From Limisphaera sp049537155 (lineage in GTDB: Bacteria > Verrucomicrobiota > Verrucomicrobiia > Limisphaerales > Limisphaeraceae), in contig NZ_JBMVQZ010000002.1 in NCBI RefSeq assembly GCF_049537155.1, forward strand, positions 186,001-250,000: DNA of 64,000 nucleotides. Direction: 5' to 3'. The notes under the pieces were generated by a model, which was given only the letters and a program-made list of their open reading frames with translations, had not been told where the DNA came from and did no database searches. Position 1 is the stretch's first letter. Each line of letters starts with the position of its first letter. Both the position numbers and the translations under genes were made by a program. Positions 42,903 through 52,144 of the stretch are shown here, piece after piece.

Positions 42903-45254
42903 ATGAACTGCGTGTGGAAGCCTGCTCGGATGGGTGTGGGGTTGGGTGGGCGGTTGTTGGCCTGGTTCCTGTTCGGTGTACCGTGGGTGCAGGCGGGGGA
43001 GCGGGTGCCGCCCGGACAGGTCTTCTTGGAGGGGGAACCGGTGCGGGCGAGTCTGAGTGGGGAAGCGACGGCGTGGGTGTTGGAGGATTACGAGGGGCGG
43101 GCGTTGCGCCGGGTCGAAGGAGGAGAAGGTTCGGTGGTGGAGCTGGGGCGGTTGCCGATCGGTTTCTATCGGCTGCGGTCGGTGGATGCGCCGTCGCGGT
43201 GGGTGTCGTTGGCGGTGCTGGAGCGGATGGGTGAGCCGCCGGCGGCGGATTCGCCTGTGGGCGTGGACGTGGCGATGTCGTGGTTTTACGACGAATCGCG
43301 TATGGAATCGGTTGCGCGGCTGTGTCGGTTGGCGGGGGTGGTGCGGGTGCGGGATCGGATGCGATGGGCGGAGCTGGAGCCTGAGCCGGGCGGGTGGGCG
43401 GGCCCGACCCGGTACGACGCGGCGGCGCGGGTGCAGAGTGCGGCCGGTTTGGAGGTGTTGCAGGTGGTGCATGATGCCCCGCCCTGGGCGGGGCCGGATC
43501 CGCGCCGGTTTCCCGACGATTTGCGTGTGGTGCACCGTTTCTGGGAGGCGATGGCGCGCCGGTGGTCCGGGCAGGTCCGGGCTTTCGAGCCTTGGAACGA
43601 GGCGGACATCCGGGGATTCGGCGGGCACACGGGTTCGGAGATGGCCACGTATCAGAAGGCGGCCTGGTGGGGGATTCGATCGGGGTCATCCGACACGCGG
43701 GTGTGCTGGAATGTCTTTGCGGGGGCGCGCATGCCGCATCTGGCGGATGTGGACGCCAACGGTGTGTGGCCGTACTTCGACACGTACAACTTTCACCATT
43801 ACGAGCCGTTCGACCGGTATCCGGCGTTGTATGCCAGGCATCGGGCGGTTTCGGCCGGGCGGCCGATCTGGGTGACGGAATGTGCGTGGCCGGTGCGTTG
43901 GAGTGGGGACCCGCGGTTGCAGGAACCGGCGGAGGAGGATCTGAGGGTGCAGGCGGAGCGGGTGGTCAAGACGTTTGCGTGCGCGCTGTTCGAGGGTGCG
44001 GATGCGGTGTTTTACTTTTTGTTGCCGCATTATGTGGAGGGGGCCACGCAATTCGGGTTGTTGCGGCGGGATTTGACGCCGCGTCCGGGTTATGTGGCTT
44101 TGGCGGCGGTGGGTCGTTGGTTGGCGGGTGCGCGGCCGCTGGGCCGGCTGGCTGGCGGGCCGGAGGGGGTGCGGGTGTACATGTTTCGGTCCCGGCCCGG
44201 TGGGCGGGCGCGCGATGTGGGGGTGGTGTGGAGCGAATCCGGTGAACGCACGTTGGAACTGCCGGTTCGGCCGGAGACCGTTCGGGACGGGCTGGGGCGG
44301 CGTCTGCCGGTTACGCGTACCTTGAGGGTGGGTCAGGCGCCGTTGTTTGTGGTGTTTCGGTCCGGGGAGGGCGCGGCCTGGGTGGACGAGGGTCCGCCGG
44401 CGCGGCCGGTCTGGCGGCCGGGCGGGGCATCGCCGGTGGTGCTTCAGGCGTTGTGGCCGGTGGAGGATGTGGATTTGGCGCAGTCGGCGTACCGGGTGGA
44501 GAGCGGTCGACCGGTGGAGGTGCCGGTGCGGCTGTATCATTTTGGGGAGCGGTCGGTGCGTGGTCGGCTGGTGGTGCAGGTGCCGGAAGGTTGGGAGGCG
44601 CGGTTTGCGGGCGACCTGGTGTTGCGGCCGGGGGAGATGCAGGAACACCGGCTGCGACTGACGGCGCATGCGGGCGGGCTGCGTTGGATCCGGCCGGTGC
44701 GCATCGTGGCGCGTCTGGATGGCGAGCCGGACGCGCTGTTGTCGTTTCGGTTGATGCCGGTGCCGATGCCGGACTCGGCGGTTCTGAAGCGGTTGCCGGG
44801 GGCGGACGAGGCGGGGCGCTGGGCGGCGCGGGTGTCGGGTCCGGGTCGGTGCGAGGTGGTCGGCGGGTCGGATGGTGTGAGGGTCGTGGCGGCGCCGGGC
44901 GGGGCGGATCCGTGGTTTTATCCGGAGCTGCGACTGGGGCCGGACGAGTACGCGCCTGCGGGTGCGCGGGGTTTGTCGTTCTGGTTTCGGCGTGAGGGCG
45001 GCGAGGCGGTGTACCGTGTGATAGCGGAGGAGGCGTCGGGTGCGGCCTACGTGCTGGATCTGGAGGAGGTGCCGGCCGGGGAATGGCGGCAGGTGTACGT
45101 GTGGTTCGAGCAGGGGGTGTTGGGCTCGGGCTGGAGCCCGCCTGATCCGAACGGGCGGTTGGACGCGGGCGAGGTTCGCGTGTTGAAGGTGGGTGGGAAC
45201 GGTCGGGGCCCGGTCCGTTACGAGTTCCGGGACCTGGCCTGGATCCGGGACTGA
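42903..45254 (+). CDS. Secreted clan-A glycoside hydrolase (GH39/PslG-like)
   Basis: 783-residue exported protein with a signal peptide (residues 1-31, hydrophobic LLAWFLFGVPW, cleavage near VQAG). A short N-terminal beta-domain is followed by a TIM barrel with the acid/base Glu at E233 (EPWNEADI) and the nucleophile at E326 (WVTECAW), the spacing of clan GH-A enzymes such as GH39 and the biofilm hydrolase PslG. After about residue 450 beta-sandwich domains follow, including a carbohydrate-binding-like C-terminus (FYPELRLGPDEY). ATG 42903 fits the signal peptide; longer frames upstream do not. It likely degrades or trims an extracellular polysaccharide. It ends 16 nt from the convergent thiL gene. 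Confidence 0.8.
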   Translation: MNCVWKPARMGVGLGGRLLAWFLFGVPWVQAGERVPPGQVFLEGEPVRASLSGEATAWVLEDYEGRALRRVEGGEGSVVELGRLPIGFYRLRSVDAPSRWVSLAVLERMGEPPAADSPVGVDVAMSWFYDESRMESVARLCRLAGVVRVRDRMRWAELEPEPGGWAGPTRYDAAARVQSAAGLEVLQVVHDAPPWAGPDPRRFPDDLRVVHRFWEAMARRWSGQVRAFEPWNEADIRGFGGHTGSEMATYQKAAWWGIRSGSSDTRVCWNVFAGARMPHLADVDANGVWPYFDTYNFHHYEPFDRYPALYARHRAVSAGRPIWVTECAWPVRWSGDPRLQEPAEEDLRVQAERVVKTFACALFEGADAVFYFLLPHYVEGATQFGLLRRDLTPRPGYVALAAVGRWLAGARPLGRLAGGPEGVRVYMFRSRPGGRARDVGVVWSESGERTLELPVRPETVRDGLGRRLPVTRTLRVGQAPLFVVFRSGEGAAWVDEGPPARPVWRPGGASPVVLQALWPVEDVDLAQSAYRVESGRPVEVPVRLYHFGERSVRGRLVVQVPEGWEARFAGDLVLRPGEMQEHRLRLTAHAGGLRWIRPVRIVARLDGEPDALLSFRLMPVPMPDSAVLKRLPGADEAGRWAARVSGPGRCEVVGGSDGVRVVAAPGGADPWFYPELRLGPDEYAPAGARGLSFWFRREGGEAVYRVIAEEASGAAYVLDLEEVPAGEWRQVYVWFEQGVLGSGWSPPDPNGRLDAGEVRVLKVGGNGRGPVRYEFRDLAWIRD

Positions 45255-45270
45255 CCGGCCGGTCCGGGCT

Positions 45271-46227
45271 TCACGGCTCTCCACCCGGTTCGGGTTCGGC
45301 GAAGTGGCGGTAGCCGTGGAGTGTGAGGGGTTGGACCTCGTGGCGGTCGCGGATGAGGAGGGTGGGTTCGGCGAGGATCTTTCCGATGCAGGAAAGGCGG
45401 AGGTTGGGGAAGGTTTGTTTCCAGGCGTCGAGCAGGGGGACGGCGTCGCGCGGGGCGACGGTGAAGAGGAGTTCGAAATCCTCGCCGTCGGTGAGGGCGG
45501 CGACGAGTGGTGGTTTGGCGGTGGCGGAGCGGAGGGCGGCGTGTCTGGCGGCGCGGCTGATGGGGATGGCGCGTTTGAGTAATTCGGCGCCCACGCCGCT
45601 GGCGCGGAGCAGGTGTCGGAGGTCGCCGGCCAATCCGTCGCTGAGGTCAATCATGGCGTGGATGGGGAAGTGTTGGGTCAACCAGCGTGCCTCGTTCAGG
45701 CGGGGTTCGAATTCGAGGTGTTTGCCTTCGGCCGCGCCGCCGAGTTCGCCGGTGACGAAGATGGCGTCGCCGGGCCGGGCGCCGGATCGGAGGACGGCGC
45801 GGCCGCGGGGGACCCAGCCCCAGAGGGCTACGGAGAGGAAGAGGCCGCCCGGGTTGCGCGTGGTTTCACCGCCCACCACGGCGACGTCGTAGCGTCGAGC
45901 CAGCCCGGTCAGGCCGGCATAGATGCGGTGGACGCGGTCCGGGTCGGGTCGCTCCGGCAGGCCGAGTGTAACCAGTGCGGCGAAGGGTTGACCGCCCATG
46001 GCGGCCACGTCGCTGAGGCAGCGGGCCAGGGCCTTGTGACCGATTTTTTCGGGTGGTGCGTCCGGGGTGAAATGGACGCCCTCGACCACGGCATCGGTTT
46101 TGAACAGCCAGTCGTGGTCCCCGTCCCGGGGACGAAGCACGGCGCAGTCGTCTCCTGGGGGGACGATGACCTCGGAGCGTTGCGGCAGGTGTGGGAGGAG
46201 GCTTTCGATGAGTGCGAACTCGTCCAT
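45271..46227 (-). CDS. thiL: Thiamine-monophosphate kinase
   Basis: ATP-dependent conversion of thiamine phosphate to thiamine diphosphate, the last step of cofactor synthesis. 318 residues, usual for ThiL. The N-terminus has VIVPPGDDCAVLRP, then TDAVVEGVHF, the metal-binding ALARCLSDVAAMGGQP and VVGGETTR, and the C-terminal domain has MIDLSDGLAGDLRHLL and TDGEDFELLF, all PurM/ThiL-fold hallmarks. The start ATG is at 46227. The CPBP protease gene lies 8 nt upstream on the same strand, so they share a transcript. Its product is the cofactor of the transketolase encoded divergently at 47516. Nothing unusual. Confidence 0.95.
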   Translation of the reverse strand: MDEFALIESLLPHLPQRSEVIVPPGDDCAVLRPRDGDHDWLFKTDAVVEGVHFTPDAPPEKIGHKALARCLSDVAAMGGQPFAALVTLGLPERPDPDRVHRIYAGLTGLARRYDVAVVGGETTRNPGGLFLSVALWGWVPRGRAVLRSGARPGDAIFVTGELGGAAEGKHLEFEPRLNEARWLTQHFPIHAMIDLSDGLAGDLRHLLRASGVGAELLKRAIPISRAARHAALRSATAKPPLVAALTDGEDFELLFTVAPRDAVPLLDAWKQTFPNLRLSCIGKILAEPTLLIRDRHEVQPLTLHGYRHFAEPEPGGEP

Positions 46228-46235
46228 GGCAGGTT

Positions 46236-47138
46236 TCAGGGTCCGGCCCAGGTTTGTTGATAGAACTGGACGGCGAGGAAGTTGAGGGCGTTGAAGACGG
46301 CGTGGGCGGCGATGGGTGCCAGCAGATTGGCCGTCTGTCTGTAGAGCCAGGTGAGCAGGAGGGCCAGCAAGACCAGCGCCGGGAAGGAGGCGGCGTTGGC
46401 GTGCACGAGGGCGAAGAGCAGCGTGGTGCCGATCCATGCCAGGCGCGGATGGCCCGCGCGGTGCAGGGTGCCGAAGAGCAGGCCGCGGAAGAGGGCTTCC
46501 TCGGCCGGCGGTGCCAGGACGAGGGCCACCACGGCCAGGCCGAGTTGCCGGCGCCAATCTGTGGTTTCCTGGAGGACCTGCACGGCCACCTGGACGTCCG
46601 CGGGGAGGTTCAGTTGTTGGAGCAGGGCCATGCTCAGCAACTGAAGAGCCCAGGCGGCGGGCAGGACCGCGCACGCGGCGGCGAGGCCCAGCAGGAGGGC
46701 GCGTCCGGGCCGTACGCGCAGGCCGAAGGCGTCGCTCCAGGTGGTGCCATGCTGGTGGAGAAACCGTGTGATGAGGATCAGGGCGGCACCCTGGAAACTC
46801 AACCCGGCCCACAGGACCTGCCGGTACCCGGACGGTCGTTCGGCGGGCCCGGCCCATTGGTGTGCCATGCTCAGGCAGATCAGCCCCAGATAGAACGTGA
46901 CGGTGAACCCGATGAGCTGGCGGCGAAACCGTTCCCAGGTCCATTGCTGAAGGGTGAAGGTGAGCGCGGCGATCAGGCCGAGCAGACCGGGTACGGCCAG
47001 CCAGAAAACCCGCGAGGGGACGGCGCCGGGGCCTTCGCGGGTGAGCAGGCCGGCCCAGGATCCGATCATGACACAGGTCAGCACAGCCGCGAACAGGCGG
47101 ATGAGTGCCTCTCCGGACCATGGACAGGCGCGGTCCAT
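46236..47138 (-). CDS. CPBP-family intramembrane metalloprotease
   Basis: 300-residue integral membrane protein with about eight hydrophobic segments. The CPBP (CAAX-protease-like) catalytic motifs are present: PPAEEALFRGLLFG with the EE-x3-R signature, ALVHAN with the conserved His, and HAVFNALNFLA at the end. Members cleave or process membrane-bound peptides, for example after prenylation or in bacteriocin self-immunity; the substrate here is unknown. It is the promoter-proximal gene of the minus-strand pair with thiL, 8 nt apart. The start at 47138 gives MDRACPWSGEALIRLF followed by the first membrane helix. Confidence 0.88.
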   Translation of the reverse strand: MDRACPWSGEALIRLFAAVLTCVMIGSWAGLLTREGPGAVPSRVFWLAVPGLLGLIAALTFTLQQWTWERFRRQLIGFTVTFYLGLICLSMAHQWAGPAERPSGYRQVLWAGLSFQGAALILITRFLHQHGTTWSDAFGLRVRPGRALLLGLAAACAVLPAAWALQLLSMALLQQLNLPADVQVAVQVLQETTDWRRQLGLAVVALVLAPPAEEALFRGLLFGTLHRAGHPRLAWIGTTLLFALVHANAASFPALVLLALLLTWLYRQTANLLAPIAAHAVFNALNFLAVQFYQQTWAGP

Positions 47139-47515
47139 TTTATCGTGTTGCCGGCGGGGGCGCCGCCGGGGCTTGCGGAGTGTGTCGGCATCCCATCGTC
47201 ATGGGCGTTGCAACTTGTCCGGGAACGGCCGTCTCATGTGCCACCGGCCGGTCATCCGGTTGGCTTCATGGCCGTGCCGGAGCACGGTCATCCGGCCGCT
47301 GTGGATGCGGGACGCTTTTTCCGGGGCCCGCACACGGCACGGACGGAGGCCCCGTCCGGGCCGCACGGCAACTTAGGAGATTCCCGGGGCGCTGACGAAC
47401 CGAAATGACAATTTGCCGGGGCCCCGCCGTCGGGGAGCGCACGCCGCGCGATGTGATCCTTGCCCGGCGCAGGCCGGGAGATTTTTCCTGCTTCCCCTGC
47501 GGGGGGCGTCTGCTT
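47139..47515. other. 377-nt divergent intergenic region between CPBP gene and transketolase
   Basis: No gene is supportable. It must carry promoters for both directions, but no clear -35/-10 pair was found. A G-run at 47501-47506 is the likely ribosome site of the transketolase start at 47516. Confidence 0.45.
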
Positions 47516-49369
47516 ATGCTCGCAGCTCGCATGATTGAGACCGACTTGGAACTGCTGAGGGGAATTGCGAATCAGTTGCGGATTCACTGCATCACCGCGA
47601 CCACGGCGGCCGGCAGTGGGCATCCCACTTCGTGTCTGTCGGCGGCCGATCTGGTGGCGGCGCTGTTCTTCGGGCACATGAGGTTTGACCCGAAGAATCC
47701 GAAGCATCCGAACAACGACCGGTTCATCCTTTCGAAGGGCCACGCCGCGCCGCTGTTGTATGCGGCCTGGGCGGAGGCCGGGTTCCTGCCGGTCGAACAG
47801 CTTGGTCAACTCCGGCAAATCACGTCCGATCTGGAGGGGCATCCCACGCCGCGGCTGCCGTTTGTGGATGTGGCGACCGGATCGCTCGGCCAGGGGCTGG
47901 GCATCGGGGTGGGCATGGCGCTGGCTGCGCGCCAGAACGGGCTGGACTATCGGACGTACGTGTTGATGGGCGACGGCGAGATTGCCGAGGGGGCCGTGTG
48001 GGAGGCGGCCTCGCTGGCCGGGGTGAAGAAGCTGAACAATTTGATCGGGATTGTGGACGTCAACCGGCTGGGTCAGAGCGAGGCGACGGCTTTCGGTCAT
48101 GATCTGGCGACATACCGGCGCCGGTTCGAGGCGTTTGGCTGGCGGGTGGAGGATGTGGACGGACACGATCTGGAGGAGATCCTCGAGGTCCTGAGCGGGG
48201 TGGGGCTGGGCGAGCAACCGCTTTGCATCCTGGCCCGCACGTACAAAGGCGCGGGGGTGTCGTTCCTGCAGGACAAGGACGGTTGGCATGGCAAACCGCT
48301 CAGCAAGGACGAGGCGGCACGTGCGATTGCGGAGCTGGTGCCCTCGGCACGGCCGGCTTCCGGGGTGAGCATTCCGGCGCCGTCGGACAAGCAGCCGCCG
48401 GAACGGCCGGTACCGGCGAGTTATCCGCCCGTTCAGTATCAGCCCGGGCAGATGGTGGCCACGCGCGAGGCGTACGGGAACGCGCTGGCGCGGATCGGCG
48501 AGGTGGATCTCCGGATCGTGGCCATGGACGGGGACACGAAGAATTCGACCTTTGCCGAGAAGTTTGCGAAGAAATTCCCCGACCGCTACACGGAGTGTTA
48601 CATCGCCGAGCAGACGTTGGTGGCGGTGGCGGTGGGGTTCAGCACGCGCGGGTTCGTACCGTTTGCCTCTACGTTTGCGTGTTTCTTTACGCGTGCGTAC
48701 GACCACATCCGGGTGGCCGGCATTTCGCGGGCCAACATCAAGCTGGCGGGGTCGCACGTCGGGGTGAGCATCGGCGAGGATGGCCCGTCGCAGATGGGGT
48801 TGGAAGACCTGGCGATGATGCGGGCGGTGGCCGACTCGGTGGTGTTGTATCCTTCCGACGCGGTGAGTGCGGAGAAGCTGGTCGAGCAGATGGCGTTGCA
48901 CCGTGGGTTGTGTTATCTGCGCACCTCGCGGCCCAAGACGCCGGTGATTTACGGCAATGACGAGGCCTTCCCGATCGGTGGCGCGAAGGTCCTGCGGCAG
49001 AAGGAGGGCGACCGGGTGACGGTGGTGGCCGCGGGCGTGACGCTGCACGAGGCGTTGAAGGCCGCGGATCGCCTGGCCCAGGAGGGTGTGGGGATCACGG
49101 TCATTGACGCGTACAGCATCAAGCCGTTGGCGGCGGAGGTGATCCTGGAGGCGGCCCGGCGGACGCGCAACCTGGTGGTCACGGTGGAGGACCACTATGC
49201 GGAGGGCGGTTTGGGCGACGCGGTGGCTGGCGAACTGAGCGCGCAGGGCGTGCAGGTTCACAAGCTGGCCGTGCGCGAGCTGCCGCGGTCTGGCAAGCCT
49301 CAAGAACTGCTGGCGCGTTACGGGATCGACGCCGATGCGATCGTGGCCAAGGTGAGGGCCCTGGCCTGA
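47516..49369 (+). CDS. tkt: Transketolase
   Basis: Thiamine-diphosphate enzyme moving two-carbon units between pentose and hexose phosphates. 617 residues in a single chain, the shorter animal/archaeal-like type. AAGSGHPTSCLSAADLVAAL and SKGHAAPLLYAAW open the N-terminal domain. The ThDP motif is GDGEIAEGAVWEAA with VDVNRLGQS. The pyrimidine domain has MDGDTKNSTFAEKFAKKF, ECYIAEQ (catalytic Glu) and VSIGEDGPSQMGLEDLAMMR. The C-terminal domain ends with VEDHYAEGGLGDAV. ATG 47516 has six G's upstream; ATG 47531 is an alternative. It links with xylulokinase (7810), which supplies xylulose 5-phosphate, and with ThiL, which makes its cofactor. Confidence 0.95.
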   Translation: MLAARMIETDLELLRGIANQLRIHCITATTAAGSGHPTSCLSAADLVAALFFGHMRFDPKNPKHPNNDRFILSKGHAAPLLYAAWAEAGFLPVEQLGQLRQITSDLEGHPTPRLPFVDVATGSLGQGLGIGVGMALAARQNGLDYRTYVLMGDGEIAEGAVWEAASLAGVKKLNNLIGIVDVNRLGQSEATAFGHDLATYRRRFEAFGWRVEDVDGHDLEEILEVLSGVGLGEQPLCILARTYKGAGVSFLQDKDGWHGKPLSKDEAARAIAELVPSARPASGVSIPAPSDKQPPERPVPASYPPVQYQPGQMVATREAYGNALARIGEVDLRIVAMDGDTKNSTFAEKFAKKFPDRYTECYIAEQTLVAVAVGFSTRGFVPFASTFACFFTRAYDHIRVAGISRANIKLAGSHVGVSIGEDGPSQMGLEDLAMMRAVADSVVLYPSDAVSAEKLVEQMALHRGLCYLRTSRPKTPVIYGNDEAFPIGGAKVLRQKEGDRVTVVAAGVTLHEALKAADRLAQEGVGITVIDAYSIKPLAAEVILEAARRTRNLVVTVEDHYAEGGLGDAVAGELSAQGVQVHKLAVRELPRSGKPQELLARYGIDADAIVAKVRALA

Positions 49370-49422
49370 GCCCGGCCGGGCCCGGGGATCTGCCCCGGCC
49401 ATCGGGTCGCGGTTTCTGGAGC

Positions 49423-49468
49423 GGCGGAACGGCGCGGGAGGTCCGTGCGGTTCCGTCGCCGGTTTTTT
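49423..49468. terminator. Probable terminator between tkt and the convergent yqgE gene
   Basis: GGCGGAAC (49423-49430) can pair with GTTC-CGT-CGCC (49450-49460) around a bulge. A TTTTTT run follows at 49463-49468. The stem is imperfect. Confidence 0.5.
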
Positions 49469-49512
49469 CGGGACCGGGCCGCCGCCTGCGGGAGGATGTC
49501 GCCAGGGGCGGC

Positions 49513-50070
49513 TCAGTTCAGGGAGGGGTCGTCGGGGATTTGAGACAGGAGCCGGTAGCGCCAGCCCTTTTTGCGGAGCACACGCGCCCACAGGGTGTCG
49601 GTGTCCTCGGCGAAGACGATGTCCAGCGAGGCCGGGTGGGTGATCCAGGCCTTTCGGCGGAGTTCGCTTTCCAACTGACCCGGGGCCCAGCCGGAGTAAC
49701 CTGCGAAGATCTTGAGTTTTTTCTGCGGGGAAAACGACTCGCCGATCTCGACCAGTTGATCGAGGGAATGGCCCAGGCTGAGGTTGGGCATCACGTCGGC
49801 GTTCGGCAGGCAGGCATCGGAATGGAGGTAACAGACGGTGGTGGGTTCGACCGGCCCGCCGAGGTAGAGGGGTTGTTCGCGCAGGGCGTCGGGGAGGTCG
49901 GCGACGATGACCTGGCCGACGCGCGTGCCGGTGGGCCGGTTCAACACGAGGCCGAACGCGCCGTCTTCGTCGTGCCGGCAGATCAGGATGACCGTCCGGG
50001 CGAAGAACGAGCCACTCAGTTGTCCGCTGTCCAGCAGGAGATAGCCTTGCAACGATTTGCCCACTGCCAT
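49513..50070 (-). CDS. YqgE/AlgH family protein (UPF0301)
   Basis: 185-residue cytoplasmic protein of the YqgE/AlgH family; the molecular function is not settled (AlgH is linked to regulation of alginate genes in Pseudomonas). GYLLLDSGQLSGSFFARTVI and LICRHDEDGAFGLVLNRP form the conserved opening, LYLGGPV the next block, and FAGYSGWAPGQLESELRRKAW the signature near the C-terminus. The start at 50070 gives MAVGKSLQG at the expected distance from the fold. It is convergent with tkt and divergent from the small lipoprotein gene at 50143. Confidence 0.9.
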   Translation of the reverse strand: MAVGKSLQGYLLLDSGQLSGSFFARTVILICRHDEDGAFGLVLNRPTGTRVGQVIVADLPDALREQPLYLGGPVEPTTVCYLHSDACLPNADVMPNLSLGHSLDQLVEIGESFSPQKKLKIFAGYSGWAPGQLESELRRKAWITHPASLDIVFAEDTDTLWARVLRKKGWRYRLLSQIPDDPSLN

Positions 50071-50142
50071 AGCGACGTGTGTCGTTCCGGTTCGAATGTC
50101 GCGCAACCTTGTGCGTCTGACAACCCGGTTTACATTGCTGGC

Positions 50143-50271
50143 GTGAAAACGCGATGGGTGTGGCTGTTGGGGCTGGTCGTGTTGTTGACAGTGGCGACCG
50201 GCTGCCGTTGCTGTCGTGAGAGCGGGGCCCGGGAGTATCGTCCGGGTCAGGGTTGGGTCCCGGCGCGGTGA
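50143..50271 (+). CDS. 42-residue lipoprotein
   Basis: Very small exported protein. A GTG start is followed by the signal peptide KTRWVWLLGLVVLLTVATGC, with a lipobox-like TVATGC; the mature peptide would be about 22 residues starting CRCCRESGA. Two further cysteines follow the lipidated one. Positive charge, hydrophobic core and lipobox are all at canonical spacing, which supports a real gene despite its size. It lies between yqgE (divergent) and the TolC operon, 86 nt upstream of the latter. Function unknown. Confidence 0.6.
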   Translation: MKTRWVWLLGLVVLLTVATGCRCCRESGAREYRPGQGWVPAR

Positions 50272-50356
50272 GCTCGCGGCGATCGGGTTCGTCGGGTCCG
50301 ATTCGGGGGAACGCTCCCGGGGCGGTCCCGCAGGCAATGTCCCGTGAGGTTCGGAA

Positions 50357-52144
50357 ATGCCCTCCGTAAAGGACCGAAGTTTGCGGGATGGGTGGGGGTT
50401 GGTAGCTTGCGGGGGCGTGAAGCGAACGCGAATCGGATGGATCCTGGCCGTGGGTGTGTGTGTGGCGGGGGTGTTGGAGAGCCCGGGCGTTGCGGGGGCG
50501 GAGTCGGACCGCCGACGCGAGGCTGGTGAGCGGAAGGTGTGGGAACTGACGCTCGGGTCCTACCTGCAGGCGGTGCTGGAGGACAACGAGACCCTGCAGG
50601 CCCGGTGGTTGGAAAGCGTGGCGGCCTGGCGGCGCGCGCGGGCCGAACGCGGCACATTCGAGCCGGAACTGTTTGCCTCCATCCAGCGGCAGATCAACGA
50701 GCGACTCAACACGGTGGAGCAGCAACGCAGCACGTTGAGCAGTGTGTTCAGCGAGCGGAACAACATCTATGAGGGCGGGTTGGAAGGGCTGCTGCCCAGT
50801 GGCGCGCGGATCCGGCTCGGCTACACGCTGCGCGACCTGAAGAACAATCTGCAGAGTCAGCCGCTGTTCGTGTCGCGGGGCTTGACCAACGGCGAGTTTG
50901 TGACGTTCGTGGGTGTGTCCGTCACGCAACCGCTTTTGAAGAACGCGGGGCCGGCGGCGACGTTGGCGGCGTTGCGGATCGCGGCGTTGGATTCGGACAT
51001 CGCGTTTCAGGAGTACCGGCGCCAGTTGATGCTGACGCTGGCCCAGGCGGAGGATGCGTACTGGAACCTGTACATGGCTCAGGAACAGGTGCGGTTTTTT
51101 GAGGAATCGCTCGCCACGGCCGAGAAACTCTTGGAAGACAATCGCAAGCGTCTGGAGGCCGGGCGCGGTTCGGAACTGGAGGTGTTGGAAGCGGAGGCCG
51201 GCGTGGCGTTGCGCCGGGCACGGCTGGAGGAGGCCCGGCAGAAACACGAGGAAGCGGTGGCCCGCGTGCTGGCCTTTTGTTCGGAGACGACCGCCGGGTT
51301 GCGGACGCCTGTCCGGGCGGTGGAAGCCCCGCCGGCGGAGGTCAACGAGCCCGACCTGCTGTCGCTTTGGCAGGCCACCTGGCAGATGAACCCGGACTAT
51401 CAGATTCAACGGCTCAGGTTGATGCAGGAGGCGAACCGGGTGGGTTACCAGCGCAACCAACGGTTGCCGGAGTTGAACCTGGTGGGCAGCTATGGTTGGA
51501 ACGGTCTGGGCGAGACCCCGGGCGATTCGTGGGCGGTGGTGGAGGATGGCGGGTACCCGAGCTGGTCGCTGGGGTTGGAGCTGCGGTTCCCGGTGGGCGG
51601 CGGCGTCAAGGCGCGCAACCAACTGCGTGCGGCGCGGCTGCAATACGAGGCGGCCGAGCTGAGCTTGCGGGAGTTGGAACGTCAGATTGCCAACGCGCTG
51701 GAGGTGGCCCGGCAGAAGCTGCGCGCCTCCCGCGCGGCCGTGGCAGGGTACGACACCCTGGTCCGCTTCAACCGCACGCTGCTGGATTCTGCCCTGGCGC
51801 GGCTGGAGGTGGGCAAGCTGGACAGTCGCAAGGTGCTGGAGATCGAGGAGGACCTGTTCGAATCACGCAATCAACTTCTGGACATGCTGGTCCAGCGGCA
51901 GCGGGCGTTGCTGGAGCTGGAGGTGGTCAGCGGGCGGCTTCTGGAGACCCGCGGATGCGAACCGGACCGTGCCCTGCTGGCAGCCGGTGTGCGACGGTGG
52001 ACGATGCAGGGTGCCGAACTTGCCGCAGCGCCGGCCTCCACGGGGGATGAAGCGCGGGAGGCGACCGCGCCCGCGGGTCGGGAAAGCCCTGCGCAACGCC
52101 GGGCGTTGGAGGTGCTCCGACGTTCATCCGAAAGGCAACCATGA
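50357..52144 (+). CDS. TolC-family outer-membrane channel
   Basis: Outer-membrane efflux protein of 595 residues that would form the exit duct of the operon's export machine. An N-terminal hydrophobic segment (IGWILAVGVCVAGV) ends at a likely cleavage site VAGA near residue 48. The mature part shows TolC coiled-coil repeats, e.g. LTLAQAEDAYWNLYMAQEQV and AEKLLEDNRKRLEAGRGSEL, with the second repeat around LEVGKLDSRKVLEIEEDLFE. ATG 50357 has GAGGT six nt upstream; a later GTG (50417) would shorten the leader to a conventional signal peptide. Its stop overlaps the HlyD start (ATGA), so it is the first gene of a five-gene unit. Confidence 0.85.
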   Translation: MPSVKDRSLRDGWGLVACGGVKRTRIGWILAVGVCVAGVLESPGVAGAESDRRREAGERKVWELTLGSYLQAVLEDNETLQARWLESVAAWRRARAERGTFEPELFASIQRQINERLNTVEQQRSTLSSVFSERNNIYEGGLEGLLPSGARIRLGYTLRDLKNNLQSQPLFVSRGLTNGEFVTFVGVSVTQPLLKNAGPAATLAALRIAALDSDIAFQEYRRQLMLTLAQAEDAYWNLYMAQEQVRFFEESLATAEKLLEDNRKRLEAGRGSELEVLEAEAGVALRRARLEEARQKHEEAVARVLAFCSETTAGLRTPVRAVEAPPAEVNEPDLLSLWQATWQMNPDYQIQRLRLMQEANRVGYQRNQRLPELNLVGSYGWNGLGETPGDSWAVVEDGGYPSWSLGLELRFPVGGGVKARNQLRAARLQYEAAELSLRELERQIANALEVARQKLRASRAAVAGYDTLVRFNRTLLDSALARLEVGKLDSRKVLEIEEDLFESRNQLLDMLVQRQRALLELEVVSGRLLETRGCEPDRALLAAGVRRWTMQGAELAAAPASTGDEAREATAPAGRESPAQRRALEVLRRSSERQP

